DNA of 64,000 nt from Erigeron canadensis (GCF_010389155.1 NC_057767.1:4509765-4573764); one strand, 5' to 3'. Shown: positions 1 through 14,449, counted from the first letter of the stretch. Notes: generated from the sequence alone by a model not told the origin. Numbers and translations: made by a program.

Positions 1-816
1 ATCTCTCTCACTTATATTTTCTTCCAATTGTTGCCTCCTTTTAAGGATTATACCATTTATTGAAGATCGTATAACACAATTTGCCTCTTTTAACTTGCCC
101 TCGCTTCCAAAGTTTAAAAATCGTTTACCTTTCCATATCCAGTTAGTCAATGCATTGCCACGCAATGCACTGGCACCTGCCGCTACATCAAATGCTGATG
201 CTAGTGGTGGATCTGGTTGTGTAAAATCCAAGAAACACGGGTCCCACCCTAGTGAGATCTTACATATGGTATCAAAAGCAAACCTTCTTAAAACATCTTG
301 CATGTCCAAAGTGTTGTCATTTTCAACAGAGTTTTCTAGCAACGGAATAAGTCTCGTTGCTATTTCTTCTTCAAGCACACTAACCACGAACTCTCGCAAC
401 GAGTTGTTGCTAAACTCGTGGCTAGCCACGTTACGTTGCAAGCTCCATAGTTGGCCATCCACATTAAATATTCCAATTCCAAGGAAGTCCCCAAGGACGT
501 CCGTGAATGGTTTTCCTTTCGGGTAATTTTCAAATTTTGTTTTAAGCATGTATTCGACATTATTAGGGTTTGCGGTTACAATCATTTGTTTTTTCCAGCC
601 AAGTTGGTTAAAGACGATGGTTTGTGATGGTGAGACCGACAGGAGGTCTGTGAACAAGTGGATTAACCGGTGACTATTCCAATGGAAATATATAAAGGAG
701 TATGACTTATAGTTATGTCCATAAATGAAGTTGCTTATGAAAATACCAAGTGAAGAAATCAAATGGAAAAGAACAAAGAGTATAGAGATAAATTGAATGA
801 AAGAAAGGATGGCCAT
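1..816 (-). CDS. Cytochrome P450, CYP94-type (5' part, runs off window edge)
   Basis: An open frame of 272 codons runs from an ATG at 816 to the window edge with no stop, so the 3' half of the gene, including the haem-binding cysteine loop, is outside. Seen: a hydrophobic N-terminal anchor (about residues 1-28), the phrase NPNNVEYMLKTKF, then GDFLGIGIFNVDGQLWSLQR, which holds the helix-C WxxxR signature (W124, R128), and later DVLRRFAFDTICKISLG. This arrangement is typical of the CYP94 family, which are ER-anchored omega-hydroxylases of fatty acids or jasmonoyl-isoleucine; the subfamily (A, B or C) cannot be decided here. CYP94 genes are often intronless, which fits. A TATA-like stretch lies about 40 bases before the ATG (856-866, minus strand). 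The ATG at 816 is the natural N-terminus because the membrane anchor follows directly. Confidence 0.85.
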   Translation of the reverse strand, partial: MAILSFIQFISILFVLFHLISSLGIFISNFIYGHNYKSYSFIYFHWNSHRLIHLFTDLLSVSPSQTIVFNQLGWKKQMIVTANPNNVEYMLKTKFENYPKGKPFTDVLGDFLGIGIFNVDGQLWSLQRNVASHEFSNNSLREFVVSVLEEEIATRLIPLLENSVENDNTLDMQDVLRRFAFDTICKISLGWDPCFLDFTQPDPPLASAFDVAAGASALRGNALTNWIWKGKRFLNFGSEGKLKEANCVIRSSINGIILKRRQQLEENISERD

Positions 817-2080
817 TGCAAATATGGTTGTGAAAGATAGTTGTGGGGGTGATGGTTTATTATAAGGTGTAAAAACACATGTGGAGATATATTTTCGATC
901 GGTTACATTGACTTATAATACTTTAAAAATATATATTTTTGCTAAATATGGCCATTTGGTTGTCATGCAAACATGGAAATAAATTAATATGTAGAAGTAG
1001 GTGGGAAAGGGAAACAACATTAAATCCATGCGTATCACGTATTTAATCATCTATTTTGTGATATAATGGAACATGTGTGTAAATTGTGTATGAGTAATGT
1101 ATGTAAATGTAGAATATAAGATACACCAACTCTAACTAATACTCTATAAAATTATGCAGGTCTATTTTTTTAAACATTATATTAAACGCATTAAAATTTT
1201 GTTTCCAGTCTAGTGAATAGTTGATAAAAATGGTTTTCGGCGACGAGATTTGTTTCCTATAACGACAACAAACTGCGTCTCCGAAAGGGTGTTTTCTTGT
1301 ACCGACTAACCTACAATAACAGGTAGCTTTGATGACATGGACTTGTACTAAACTTAATGTCAAGTGTAAAGGATTGAACATTGGTTTTTACCTCAAGAGG
1401 AAAGAGACCAAGTGGGGCCATTGGCTTAGGACAAGTTATATGATAGCCAAATTGGATTAAACAATAGTAATAATAGTAAAAAATATTATGATGATAATAA
1501 TATTATGTGATAATTTGATAGCACACGTATATTTTTTCAAAAGATATATCATGGTATCATGGGTTGATCAAAGAAACCTCCAATCCTGTTATAATTATAT
1601 TAGCGGATGTGTAATAGAAAAAGTCCACCCTGTGCATTGTGCAACACAAGTGGGTTCTTCAATCTTGCAGGGCAAGACTATATATGAAGTGAATATTAGG
1701 TTCAGCATTTGAAGTTTAAATAAGCCATTTTCTAGCATTCTATCTTCAAAGGCCACAGGTGAAAAGAAAGGAAATAATAAGAACTCATAAGTCATAATAA
1801 TCCTTGCTATAAATGGAAAGATACTACAGTAGGATTCAAGCAGTCACTATAAAAAGATACTACCATAAAAAGAAACTCCTAGAAAGTTGATCAGCTAAAG
1901 CAAGAAAAGATCAAACAAACATGAAATCAGATCTAATAGCACGCAACACATTGGATTACATTAGTTAGATCAGAAATAATTCCTTTGACCACATTTGGAA
2001 CTATTTCTCATCTATCTGAATCTATCTCAATACACGTTGGAAGGGGAGAAAAGATACGCATACCCATGGGAACAGCTCAA
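817..2080. other. Intergenic, no gene seen
   Basis: This spacer holds the P450 promoter on one side and the 3' flank of the SNF12 gene on the other. Short open frames here have no recognisable motif and their composition is AT-rich and non-coding in character. No repeat with defined ends was identified. Confidence 0.5.
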
Positions 2081-4644
2081 CTACGTGCTTGCAGGTGTCT
2101 CGCTTACTGTGGCAGGTTTCCTGTTCAAGTAACGAATAACTGCATCTTCGACCCTATCCAGTGGACAAAAGCAAGTCAAACATTGTATCATGTACGCTCA
2201 TGAAAGTAAGTTATTTTGACGATGTAATACTTATATCCGTCACAATATAAAGTCAAAAGTCACATCTCACAAGCATATCTTCACACAATGGGCTGGTTGT
2301 TCATGTCATATCACATGATAAATAGTGCTTTAGGTGTTCGGCTAAAGATTATGCGAATTTTACTTTTTTTAATATTCATGAATACAATAACTTTTGAAGA
2401 AACGTGGAGCCGAGGTAAGAAAAGAAAACTTATTTTGGGGATAGATGTTAAACTATCTGATTCTCAATCAAGCCACTATAACTCGGGCAACACAACCAGA
2501 TTTGGAGAAACATGTAAAAATTTCTGTGTTATTAGAATTAATCAGCCGCTTATCAAATTCTTATTCTGAAAACTACCATAAATTGTTGCTTTTAGAACGC
2601 GCATCCAAAACCACGGTGTGCACATGTCGTCATGTGGGATACCTTAAGCTTAAATGCTAAATTTCCAATATATATGATATCTCAAAGTAAGAAAACAACT
2701 TAACCAACTTTAGCCTATAAAGTTGCCCACTACTAAAGGTAGCAATTTTGAACCACCCCGTGTGCATAAAACACCTCCTAAATCCATTTAGTTAGAAATT
2801 TTCATATTGCTATGAAACCAATAAGTCGAATTTGACAGACTAGATATGCATTAAAAAATTGGACAAAAAGGAGTTAAAAAAAAAAACAGAATACATATTT
2901 TAGCCTGACTGTGTTTTTACCCATTACCTAAACTGCTTGACTTACCCGTTTTGCCACCTCTACCTGGTAAGCACTACCAGAATTTGTGGATTGTATTGAC
3001 CCGAACTTCAACTAAACATAAAAAACAATATTCAGATAGAAGTTGATGAAAAAAGAAATACAGAACTAACCATGGTTGGTTATAGAACTCGGCCCGCTGC
3101 TCTTTCTCAGCATTACGAGTAGCATCACCAGCTGCCGTCTTCAAATCCTTGCTCTGTGACGCAATAAAGGCATCAACAAATTCACTAGGTGACTGACTAA
3201 ACCCCAGAAAGAAAGCCCGTCTACGCCTATGTTCATGGATCTTTTTAATTGCAGAGCAAATTGCCTCATCACATGCATCAATCTCCTTATGCTTCTCCAA
3301 ATTTTCCAAAAAAGTAGACATATCTTTATCTAATGAAAAAGGAACATCCACAAGAACATCATAACAAGTGTTTCCCACCAGATTATTACCCGAAAGCTTG
3401 ATTTTATGCTCCAAATGTATAGGCTGCGGCTGAGTCAAATGCTGTGAAATCTTTTGAGACACCATTGAAAATTTCACCCTTTCATCTCCAAATACTTTCT
3501 TTAGAGGCGGATCACACGAGAAAAATGAAGTATCTGTCGAGATCTGTAACTTTTTAACTTTCACATATTGCCAAATTGCAGCGATAATTCGAGGACGGGT
3601 CTCGATCTCGAGTCCAAGAACTTCACTTAAAGCGGACGAAAGTTTAAACTTTTCGGGTGTGTAATTCATTTCCATTCTAATGATAGCAGTGAACTCTTTA
3701 TCCCCTTTTCTCTGCACTTCAAAACCCTCGTTAAGTGCCAACGATCTAGAACTTTCCCACAAGATCACATGGTTATCGGGGTAAAGATTTTGATCCAAGT
3801 ATATAGTGATCTTCTTGAAAAAGGATGAAAACTTTGGACTCGTTAAAGTAGGTTTAGGTAACATGGAAGTCTCGTCGGATTCTGATCCATTATCCAATAA
3901 CCTCCCGAGAATCTTAAGAGACCATGAAGGAGCTTCGGTGTTTTCCTTAGGATTTCCAGTTTGAGTTTGGTTCGTAAAGGTGTTGAAAACGTAAATCCTA
4001 AGAGTTTTCTGCACACGAGGTGGGTTCTTGATAGATTCTTGAATGTCAACCTTTTTTCTAGCAAGAGCAGCATCCACACGACCCTCAAACTCCAACAACT
4101 GAGTGTAAAGAGCAGATTCCGGCAAAAGGGCAGCCACCTTTTCAGGAATCTGCTTCTCGGGTGGGCCTCTCTTTCGTCTACGTGCCGCGGGTGTAAGCTC
4201 CATTGTTTTCGAAGGCGAACCAGCTACACCACTAGAAGAACCAGGAGGGCGCGAAGACGGTTTATGCCCCGACCTTTTACCACTATTATGTGTAACAAGT
4301 GAGGGCGACGAACCACCTATATTACTATTACTACTAAGCCCTCCCATCATACTCGGCTTCTGTGGCACCGGCTGCCCTAGTGCTTGCGCCTGCGCTTGTG
4401 CTTGTAGCTGTGCCTGAAACCGGGCATGAGCAGCTCGAGCTTGAGCTTGAGCCTGAGCCTGCACATATTGTGCTTGAGCTAGCGCCTGAGCCTGAGGCTC
4501 AGACAACTGTGGATGGTTGGGTGGTCCCATAGATTGATTCGGGTTTCCAGTTCCTTTAACCCCAGAATTACCAAACCCAGTTGGCACACTAACACCCCCA
4601 ATGTTTTTCATAGAGTTATTCAAATTATTACTTCCACCTGCCAT
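2081..4644 (-). CDS. SWI/SNF complex subunit SNF12/BAF60 homologue (SWIB domain)
   Basis: Chromatin-remodelling subunit that links transcription factors to the SWI/SNF ATPase in the nucleus; the Arabidopsis counterpart is SNF12/CHC1. Two coding exons: 3071-4644 and 2081-2153, separated by an intron 2154-3070 with donor GTTAGT and acceptor ATAG. The spliced protein is 548 aa. Seen: a Q/A-rich low-complexity N-terminus (about 50-95), a basic patch [20 protein letters not shown], and a SWIB/MDM2 fold at about residues 330-410 with the phrase [15 protein letters not shown]. The last exon supplies [14 protein letters not shown], the conserved C-terminus of the family; reading straight through the intron instead gives an unrelated hydrophobic tail. 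A further intron in the 5' untranslated region is possible (donor GTAAGT near 4970, acceptor TTTAG near 4665). The start is fixed by the family-typical [11 protein letters not shown] beginning. Confidence 0.93.
2727..2964. mobile_element. hAT-like MITE in SNF12 intron
   Basis: Within the last SNF12 intron the left end reads TAAAGGTAGCAATTTTGAACC and the right end is its imperfect inverse, ACCCGTTTTGCCACCTCTA. Ends of this kind (T-A-R-A-G-G-T-G-G-C-A-A plus an ACGGGT core) are common on small non-autonomous hAT elements in plant introns. No clear 8-base target duplication was found, so the limits are approximate. Confidence 0.4.
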
Positions 4645-4919
4645 AACTATTATCTTGAAACCTACCTAAAGAAAACCTAATCAAAAACACTAAACTAAGG
4701 CCAAGATCCAAACTTTATTAGCCCAAACTGTTAATTATTCAATTGGGTATCCTCAAATACTGGAATTAACAAGAATTAGGCCCTAATCAAGAAACACTAA
4801 ATTATAGCCAAGATCCAAACTTTTTTAGTCCAAAGTGCTAATTACTCAAAAGGGTGTCCAAAAATATTTTGGTGAAATTTGAACTGTGGGTTTCAAGAAA
4901 TTTGGTGAGTATAGATTTG

Positions 4920-4928
4920 AAACCCTAG
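4920..4928 (+). promoter_or_regulatory. Telo-box upstream of SNF12
   Basis: AAACCCTAG (read as CTAGGGTTT in the gene's direction) lies about 280 bases before the SNF12 ATG, probably in the untranslated leader or core promoter. Telo-boxes are common in promoters and leaders of plant translation and cell-growth genes. Confidence 0.45.
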
Positions 4929-5242
4929 ATTTAGTACTACAGACTGAAAATAAGAGGGAAATTTAAAACTTACATCACATGTTGAATGAAAATAAGGAGG
5001 TCGTTTGATCTAATTTTTGATGATTTCTCTGCCCTTTTTTTTAAAATTGTGATTTTTTTTTTTTTTTTTTTTTTCCTTTCCTTATTATTATCCGGAATTT
5101 TGTTTTATGGGGTGGGTTTGTTCTTCGTTTTTTGAAGTTTTTGTAGGTTTCAATGAGGGTTCAATTTACCGAAGTGCCCTTGGTCAAACCCAATCTTATA
5201 GAATAGAAAATTAATATTAATAATACGAGTATATTAAAACAA

Positions 5243-6485
5243 GAGTTAGTTACATAAATCATCCTTATGCTTTATTGATTGTTTCACTGACCATCTCTTG
5301 GTTATAAATATTTGCATGAATCATCCTTGCGTAAACAATCCTTCATCTAATTTAAATGATTAAATTACCTTTTTTTTAATACTTTTACTAGTTAATTATA
5401 CCTTTTTATTATCTTTAAATATATATAAAAGAGAAACCTTTATTCATAATTGGAGAAGTATGAACCTTAGATGAAATTCAACTTTTAATTAGATTCATTA
5501 GATCAAATGATTATGTCATATACCTTATTTAACTTTTTTAGATTTAATTTTATTTTAATAACTTTTAATTATTATTATTTTCTTATTTAAGTTTTTAGAC
5601 ATTATTAATTAATGTTTTTAATGATATAATTATAGAAACTGATATTTTTATATTTTTTATTATTTTTTATTTTTAAAATTATTTTTTATGTTTTTTACCA
5701 TAAAATTTTATTTTTAAATTTAATACGTTTTGATTTATTTATATTTTTGTATAAGATTTTCATCATATAACGAATAAAATTTTGTTATAAGGATTCTTGT
5801 ATAGGATATTTTATCATATAACGTTTTTATTAAATCAATGTTTTAAAAATTGGACTGGATGTCAAACCGACCTTCTTAATAAATAACTAAAAAACAAATA
5901 TGGAACGATTATTTATCAAAAAAATAATTGTATGAAAATTGAAATGATGTTATGCAAAATGTTAACTTAGATTAACATAACATGCGATATATAGATTTAT
6001 AATTAAGTTGCTTAATAATTTTAGTGTATAACTAAATTATTCGAGCAAAATGTTAAAGAACAAGTACAATGACAATGCAGACATATCCGGATGAAAGAAA
6101 GACATCCAAAAAAACAAAAAACTTACTTAGCGAGACCTTTAATAAATAATGTATCATTTTAAGTGTAGCTTTCTTGTTGCACAAAAAAAAAAGCTTGTTT
6201 TAAAAGTTTATAAGTCTAAATTTACTTTTAGAATAATGGTAAAAAGAATTTGTGACAATAAAAAGTAAGAAATATGTCAGAAAAAATTGATGGAATAGAT
6301 AAAAAGAAACAAAATTTGTTTTATATAACTATAATTATCAAAATAAGGGTAATCTAATCATTTAAATTGGATGAGGAACGATTTTTGTCATTAGTTTACC
6401 CTTGTAGGCATGGTTTATGCAAACATTTCCAATAAGGAATAGATAGTGCAAAAATCTACAAAGGGACGGTTTATGTAATTTACTG
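5243..6485. mobile_element. Non-autonomous Mutator-like element (MULE) with 9-base target duplication
   Basis: Two arms of about 130-140 bases face each other: the left begins GAGTTAGTTACATAAATCATCC, and the inverse of the right begins CAGTAAATTACATAAACCGTCC. Both arms continue through matching phrases such as TTTGCAT, GTAAAC and AATTTAAATGATTA. The element is flanked on both sides by TTAAAACAA (5234-5242 and 6486-6494), a 9-base duplication as made by Mutator transposases. The interior is AT-rich and has no transposase. Confidence 0.72.
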
Positions 6486-6717
6486 TTAAAACAATAAACA
6501 AATAAATTAATAATATTATATAAAATTAGATTATATCGTCCAATAGAGAGAGGCTCCATAAGTATAAAAAAAATTACTCCGTATTAATTACTAATGAGTT
6601 TTATTTTGGGATTTAACACTTTAAAAAAGTTAACTGTGTTTTAAATTAGGGTTTCATTCGTCCGAATTCGTCACCTTAGGAAACTTTTATCCTATTTGTA
6701 AAGAAGAAGGATAGTTC

Positions 6718-7440
6718 TGAGAATGTGTATCGATTACCGTGAGTTAAATAAACGAACGATAAAAAATAAGTACCCTTAACCCCGTATTGATGATATATTC
6801 AACCAATTGCAAGGTACATCCTATTTTCTCTAAGATTGCCTTATCACTAATTGAAAGTCGAAGAATATAGCGTTGCTAAAACGGCTTTCCATACTCGGTA
6901 TCAACACTATGAATTTATATTCATGTAATTTTGTTTGGCCATGCATTAGCTACTTTCATGGACTTGATGAACCGAGTTTGTCGTCCATTCCTTGATCATT
7001 TGGTTATTGTCTTCACCAATGGTATTTTGATATATTCCAAATCTAAAGATGAACATCGTGAGTATTTTAAAAAGGTGTTTGGGACTTCTTACAGAGAATA
7101 AGTTATATACGAAGTTCTCTAAGTGTAAATTTTGGCTTAAGCAAGTTCAATTCTTTAGACATGTTAGATCTCATGAAGGTGTTAAAGTGGATCCTCTAAA
7201 GATTGAATCGGTCATGAAATGGAAAACACCTAAATCTCCTACGGTGATTAAGAGTGTAAGAGATTTAATCAAGTTTTCTCTCTTATTACCAAGCAGATGA
7301 AGGAATGAAGTTTGTATGGACCGTACCTTAAAGAAAAGTCTTTCTAAGCATTGAATACAAAGTTACGTGTATTCTTGCACTACCCGATGACACTTGGGAA
7401 TTGGGAAGGATACTCGACTACGCATATTACCGATATACTC
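6718..7440 (+). pseudogene. Decayed Ty3/gypsy reverse transcriptase
   Basis: Broken reading frames spell the plant Ty3/gypsy reverse-transcriptase region in order: MCIDYRELNKRT near 6724, a loop phrase like YPLPRIDD near 6768, then at 7049-7300 a frame with KFSKCKFWL and HEGVKVDPLKIESV, and finally an RNase-H-side remnant (ILALPDDT near 7370). Several frameshifts and stops interrupt it. The YxDD catalytic motif is degraded, no terminal repeats were found nearby, and the copy is certainly dead. Confidence 0.82.
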
Positions 7441-7584
7441 ACATATAGTGGGCTAGTGGCACAAATTAAAATATTGGATTAATTATTTGAAGCCCAAATA
7501 AACATTAACAAAGTCCAATTTAGAAAGCAAAAATTTAAACACAAAGCCCAACCCAAACCCCAACCCCAAGATTGTTATAGTCAG

Positions 7585-7593
7585 AAACCCTAG
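7585..7593 (+). promoter_or_regulatory. Telo-box in the L17 promoter
   Basis: AAACCCTAG lies 83 bases before the L17 ATG. Upstream are AGCCCAA/AGCCCAAC elements resembling site II (TGGGCY on the other strand). This telo-box plus site II pairing is the standard promoter signature of plant ribosomal protein genes. Confidence 0.6.
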
Positions 7594-7675
7594 TCCAACC
7601 TCAACTTGCATCCTTTGTAAAACACACACACAGTTTCCATTCAGCGCCATCTGCACCTGCTAATCATCTGCTGCC

Positions 7676-10090
<2,415 letters not shown>

Positions 10091-10571
10091 ATTATAGCGT
10101 AACACAAGTGGCAAATCTGCTGAATTTGGCAAGTTGTTTTGTACTAGAAAGAGCCTTTATTTTTGTCCTCGTTTGTCGTCTGTGAAACATCTTTGAAGAT
10201 TTCTATTAATGTTCTACTTATGAGATCCTACATGCATGATATTAGAGACAAATGTGTTGCAACTAAGCTTTTATGTGTTGGGCCTTTTATGAAGTTATTT
10301 TCCGAGTGTTCCTTTTTATTGCATTTACAAGGTCCCTATGAAATGCATTTGCAAAGTTAACATGAAGGACATTGTCTAAAAACCAAGAAAACCTTGTATT
10401 GAAATACAAATCATGTTTTTGCTGATTAGTTATGTGTTTGGTGCGAGTATTAGACAATAAAGACTCGTACATGGCTCTCATTGGCTATTTTATATGAAAA
10501 GTTGCGTTTTTGGTCTATAAATGGTTGGTTTTGGATCACATTCAATGAATTCGACAAGGAACTAGTGATTG

Positions 10572-10699
10572 GTGAGCCATGTCAGGTTGGTTCTAGCGAC
10601 CAGTGAGCCATGTCAAGATTGGATTCTAGGTTGGATTGGCTCTGTCAGCCTTTGTGAGCCATGTCAGGTTGGTTCTAGCGACCAGTGAGCCATGTCAAG
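10572..10699. repeat. 46-base direct repeat, two exact copies
   Basis: The unit starting GTGAGCCATGTCAGGTTGG occurs at 10572-10617 and again at 10654-10699, separated by 36 bases. Each unit itself contains GTGAGCCATGTCA twice, so the array has a nested structure. Confidence 0.85.
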
Positions 10700-11449
10700 T
10701 ATCGGCCATGCAAGTGCAATGACTTGTATATGGGCATATGGCTGATATTGGGGAGACATGTCTACCGTCTAAAGTGAACCAAATGAAATTTTGGATGTTG
10801 ACAAGTACGAGTCTAAATTGGAGCAGTATCAAATGCAAGTCAAATTGATAGAAATTCGTTAGATAAGAAACTCTCCTTTCAATCCAAATCAAAATGACTC
10901 CCCCCAAGCATACTGGTTTTGTTGGTCAATTACAGTTTTAAAAAGTTAAACTTTGTTCTTTTAAAGTCTGGCAACGGCCTTTGATGTGTGTTAGATAGCT
11001 TGAACCACGCATGTTTGGAATGAAACTCAAGGCTATCAAACCCTAAAGGGCTGTATTTAACGTGCATAAAAACTTGTACCTTTCATATTAAAAGCCCGCC
11101 CCCTGATTTTAATGGTAAATGTACAAACAATTTATACACGTTAAACACATTTAGCAAACCCCTAAATATATTTATAGATTTTATTAAGTGAGGTTGGTTG
11201 TATGATAAGGTTTAGTGAGGATTGGAATTAAGTTCGGGATGAGTCATGAGCTTAAATAGATTTTGTAACTTTTTACCATATGTAAAGAGTCAACGGAGTA
11301 AAATCAAATAAACTAGATGAAAAAAGAAATAGGTTGGAATTGAAAGTGTATTTGTTTTAATGCATAGATCCACCTAAATGATTTTATTTAAAAACACTAG
11401 ATTATGGTAACAATATTATTTTTTTTTATATACATCTATCTATAATCTA

Positions 11450-11600
11450 TCTATAATATAACTAAAAGATGAGTAGGGGTACACTTGGTACCCCTAATTT
11501 TCTTCCTAGAGCCTAATCATCCTTTCTTATTAATCCTCTAATTTTTTAATATTAATCTAAATTAATTTACACTTTTTGGTTTTCTATCACCAATTTACAC
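11450..11600 (+). mobile_element. Helitron-like end fragment
   Basis: Starts A|TCTATAATATAACTAAAA and continues GAGTAGGGGTACACTTGG. The same arrangement is found inverted at 50290-50381, so this is a dispersed family. The A|TC start is what Helitron 5' ends look like; no matching 3' hairpin and CTRR end was found here. Confidence 0.35.
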
Positions 11601-12258
11601 TTTAACCCCAATATAAAATACGTTTAAGAGACTCCATATGATCATGCTGTATTTGTGAAAGTTATTCATTGTTGTTTATATGTGATTATGCGTTAACCTT
11701 GTTATGTGATAGTTAAGGTGTTTAGCAAATAGAACATGTATTAGCAGTAAATTGTATGTTTAACGTCTATATATTTACTAAATGTTGTGCTTAACCCGTT
11801 AGTGGTGCTTAATCACAGATCTAAGCGATTCAAAGACCAAGTGTGAGCAACAAGACGACAAGAATGAAATGGATTACACTTGCAAACGGGTTTGCATTTG
11901 CAAATGTTCCTTATTAACTTTCCGTTTGCTACCTGACTTGTTAGATATGCCCAATCTTGCCGTTTGCCACTTGACTCGGTAACTATGCCAAACCAAACCA
12001 GACCAATACCAAATTCTTAACCAAAGTAATACAAGAAGAAAAAAACCACTCTTAGACAGAGAATTCCACCATAATAAACTTTAATACTAGTCTCAGTCAC
12101 ACATGCGACCATCACAAAACGCATATAAGATCAAAAATGTAAATTGACACTCATAGAACCACTAATAGGGATCACATAACCAAACTAACCAACAAAATAT
12201 AACTACGTGCCCATTGGCTTTCCTGCCTCCATCCCAGCAAATGAGCAAAGTTGAGAAA

Positions 12259-14449
12259 TTCTGCAATCAGAGTATCATCGTCAGAAATATGCACTAAATT
12301 GCAATCAGAAATTCTTGCGTTGAGTTTAGTAGGTACTTACAGATCTTGTTGAAGGCTACGATATCACAGCTTTGAACATATTCATTAATGGGCTCCACAG
12401 TAAACTTCTCTTCAATCAGTGAGTCGACAGACACCAGGTCGTCCACAATGGTCATCATGATCTGGAGCTTCTTAATACCATATCCAACTGGTACCAACTT
12501 TGCTGCAAAATTATAGGTTATTGGCCGTTAGATAGATGCCGGCGTTCCAGATACTGATTATCACCAGTTAAACCAAAACTGCTGCATAATAGAGGTGGCA
12601 ATGTTGGCACTTAATTTTGATGGGTCGCTTCAGGTCATGTTTTATACGTAAATGGTCATGTTTTATGTATACAACCTCCCAGATCACTTTATTTACAAGA
12701 TCATGATAGCAGCAAAAACGGCAAGATTGATGGACAACACATTTTGTGGGTCAACCAAACCAAGTTAGGTAAACATTGCCCGTTTTGGCTATCACCCAAC
12801 CCACTCATTTCACTACCACTATATATTATCACAATTTAATTTGGTGAAAATAATGACTGTCATATCTATGCCAACAGGGCTATTTTTTCAATAGAAAAAC
12901 GATTGACATACATGCACCCCAATGTAAGCCTTCCATTTGAACACTTCTGATGGCTTCCTCAAGCTTTTGCATGTCTGTCTCATCATCCCAAGGCTTCACA
13001 TCTAACAGGACCGAAGACTTCCCAGCTGATAATATAATCACACACAGACAACCAAAAATGCATTAAGTGAAATGGTGATATATCTAAGTATAAACAAAGT
13101 ATATGTACAGGGTGATAGAATAGCTTTAGAACTTTATAAGGTATTTGGACGTGCCACTTTAGACATGCCAAATTGAAGTTGATTATCTAACAATTAAGAT
13201 TTCAAGTCTCACTATGCAACTTATAGCGTTGAAGACTGAAATTACATACTAACCCTTCTAGTAATAACAATAAGAAGGAAACAACTTACATTCTTTCTTT
13301 TTACCAGATTCTTTCACTGCAGCTGCACGCTCTTCGGCGGCCTTCTTTTCCTCCTCTGTCTCCTCACCGAAAAGATCTACATCACTATCGTCATCCTCAT
13401 CTGCTGCAGCCTGCAATGTACATATTTGTGGGTCACATATAGAATTAAGACAAGAACAAAGTATGCAACATACTTTTAAAAGATAAAGAAAGAATGTAAG
13501 TTGTTCATATTACGACCAGGGAGACAGTTTGAATAAGAAAGTAGACGAAAAAGTTCATATCACATGCCTTTGAGTCAGCAGCAGAAGCATGTCCATTAGT
13601 CTTGGAAGCATGTCCATTAGTCTCTGGGAAAGAAGCAGATCCCTCGACAACAACACCACTGCCTTCAGCAGTTACACCACTGAAAAGTGAAGCACACATC
13701 AATTATCTTGATCTGAGATGGCAACTTTGACCCGTTTACAGGTAAACAGGAAGATTCGGGTTATAATTATCTCTAACCGGTTGGGCCAAATGATTCAAAC
13801 GTGTTAAAAGTCAACGAAAGTATTTTAATTGATAAAACCTAAATCATTTCAATCAGAAAATAAGATCATTATCCTAGTTTTAGAATCTCGGTAACCATTT
13901 TTTACATGGTAATTATTTATGATCGAACACAACAAAACTTCAGGCAGAAAAATTCCTGAGTAAACAAAATCCAAAATGTCCTACATTACCAGAAACCCTA
14001 CCAAAGTATTTCTCATTTTCGCCACTTAATCACTTATAATCTTGATCATCAATACAAAAAAATTACTGTATTTTGTACCAAAAAGATCCAGAAAAAACCA
14101 AATCAGTTACTAAAGTAACTCAATCATGAAGTTGATGACAGGATCAAGTTTAAAAAACTTACGAAATCCTGAGAAGAGCCGTGATGTGATTGTACCAACG
14201 AGATACATTGACATAGTTGGATGACGGAGGCTTTGTGAAAGCTGCATGAACAATGAGATCATCCTTCGAGGCTTGGTATCTGAAAACATAAACCCCTTCT
14301 CATCATCTGTATTGACCAAAACAATAAAACACTATCCACTTCAAAGAGAAACGTTAAGAAGCTCACCCGGTGATGTAACTACGAGACAACAGGTACTCAT
14401 CCAGCTTCTTGAGGCCAGCTTCAGAACCAACATAAAATGTAGGTGCCAT
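12259..14449 (-). CDS. Elongation factor 1 beta/delta (eEF1B guanine-exchange subunit)
   Basis: Exchanges GDP for GTP on eEF1A during cytosolic translation. Seven coding exons on the minus strand: 14367-14449, 14163-14279, 13568-13679, 13290-13410, 12912-13025, 12341-12502, 12259-12260; 236 aa. Seen: N-terminal [20 protein letters not shown] and [11 protein letters not shown] (GST-C-like half), an acidic linker with [14 protein letters not shown], then the exchange domain with [33 protein letters not shown] and the conserved end [10 protein letters not shown]. Three oddities: intron 3 has a GC donor (AAG|GCATGT); the stop codon is split T|AA by the last intron; and the linker carries a duplicated TNGHAS phrase. 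A 5' untranslated exon about 15410-15490 probably joins at 14476 (donor TAG|GTATTA, acceptor TTGCAG). Confidence 0.94.
12589..12800. mobile_element. hAT-like MITE in eEF1B intron 5
   Basis: Begins AGAGGTGGCAATG and ends with an inverse-like CCCGTTTTGGCTATC; the interior has GGGTCAACC and TGGGTCG, as in the related insertions in the SNF12 and ASS introns. Limits are approximate. Confidence 0.4.

Larger units (their letters stand above)
10091..12258. other. Intergenic spacer between L17 and eEF1B (convergent 3' ends)
   Basis: Holds the 3' flanks of two convergent genes. The only structured parts are a 46-base direct repeat (10572-10699) and a Helitron-type end with TCTATAATATAAC near 11450. 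No coding region was recognised. Confidence 0.5.

Noticed and set aside
2974..3070. C-terminal extension [11 protein letters not shown] of SNF12
   Set aside because: It is intron read-through; a conserved donor at 3070 and the family C-terminus at 2081-2153 show the real end.
3961..4302. 113-codon plus-strand frame inside the SNF12 gene
   Set aside because: It is antisense to the SNF12 exon; the minus-strand protein is conserved and explains the open frame.
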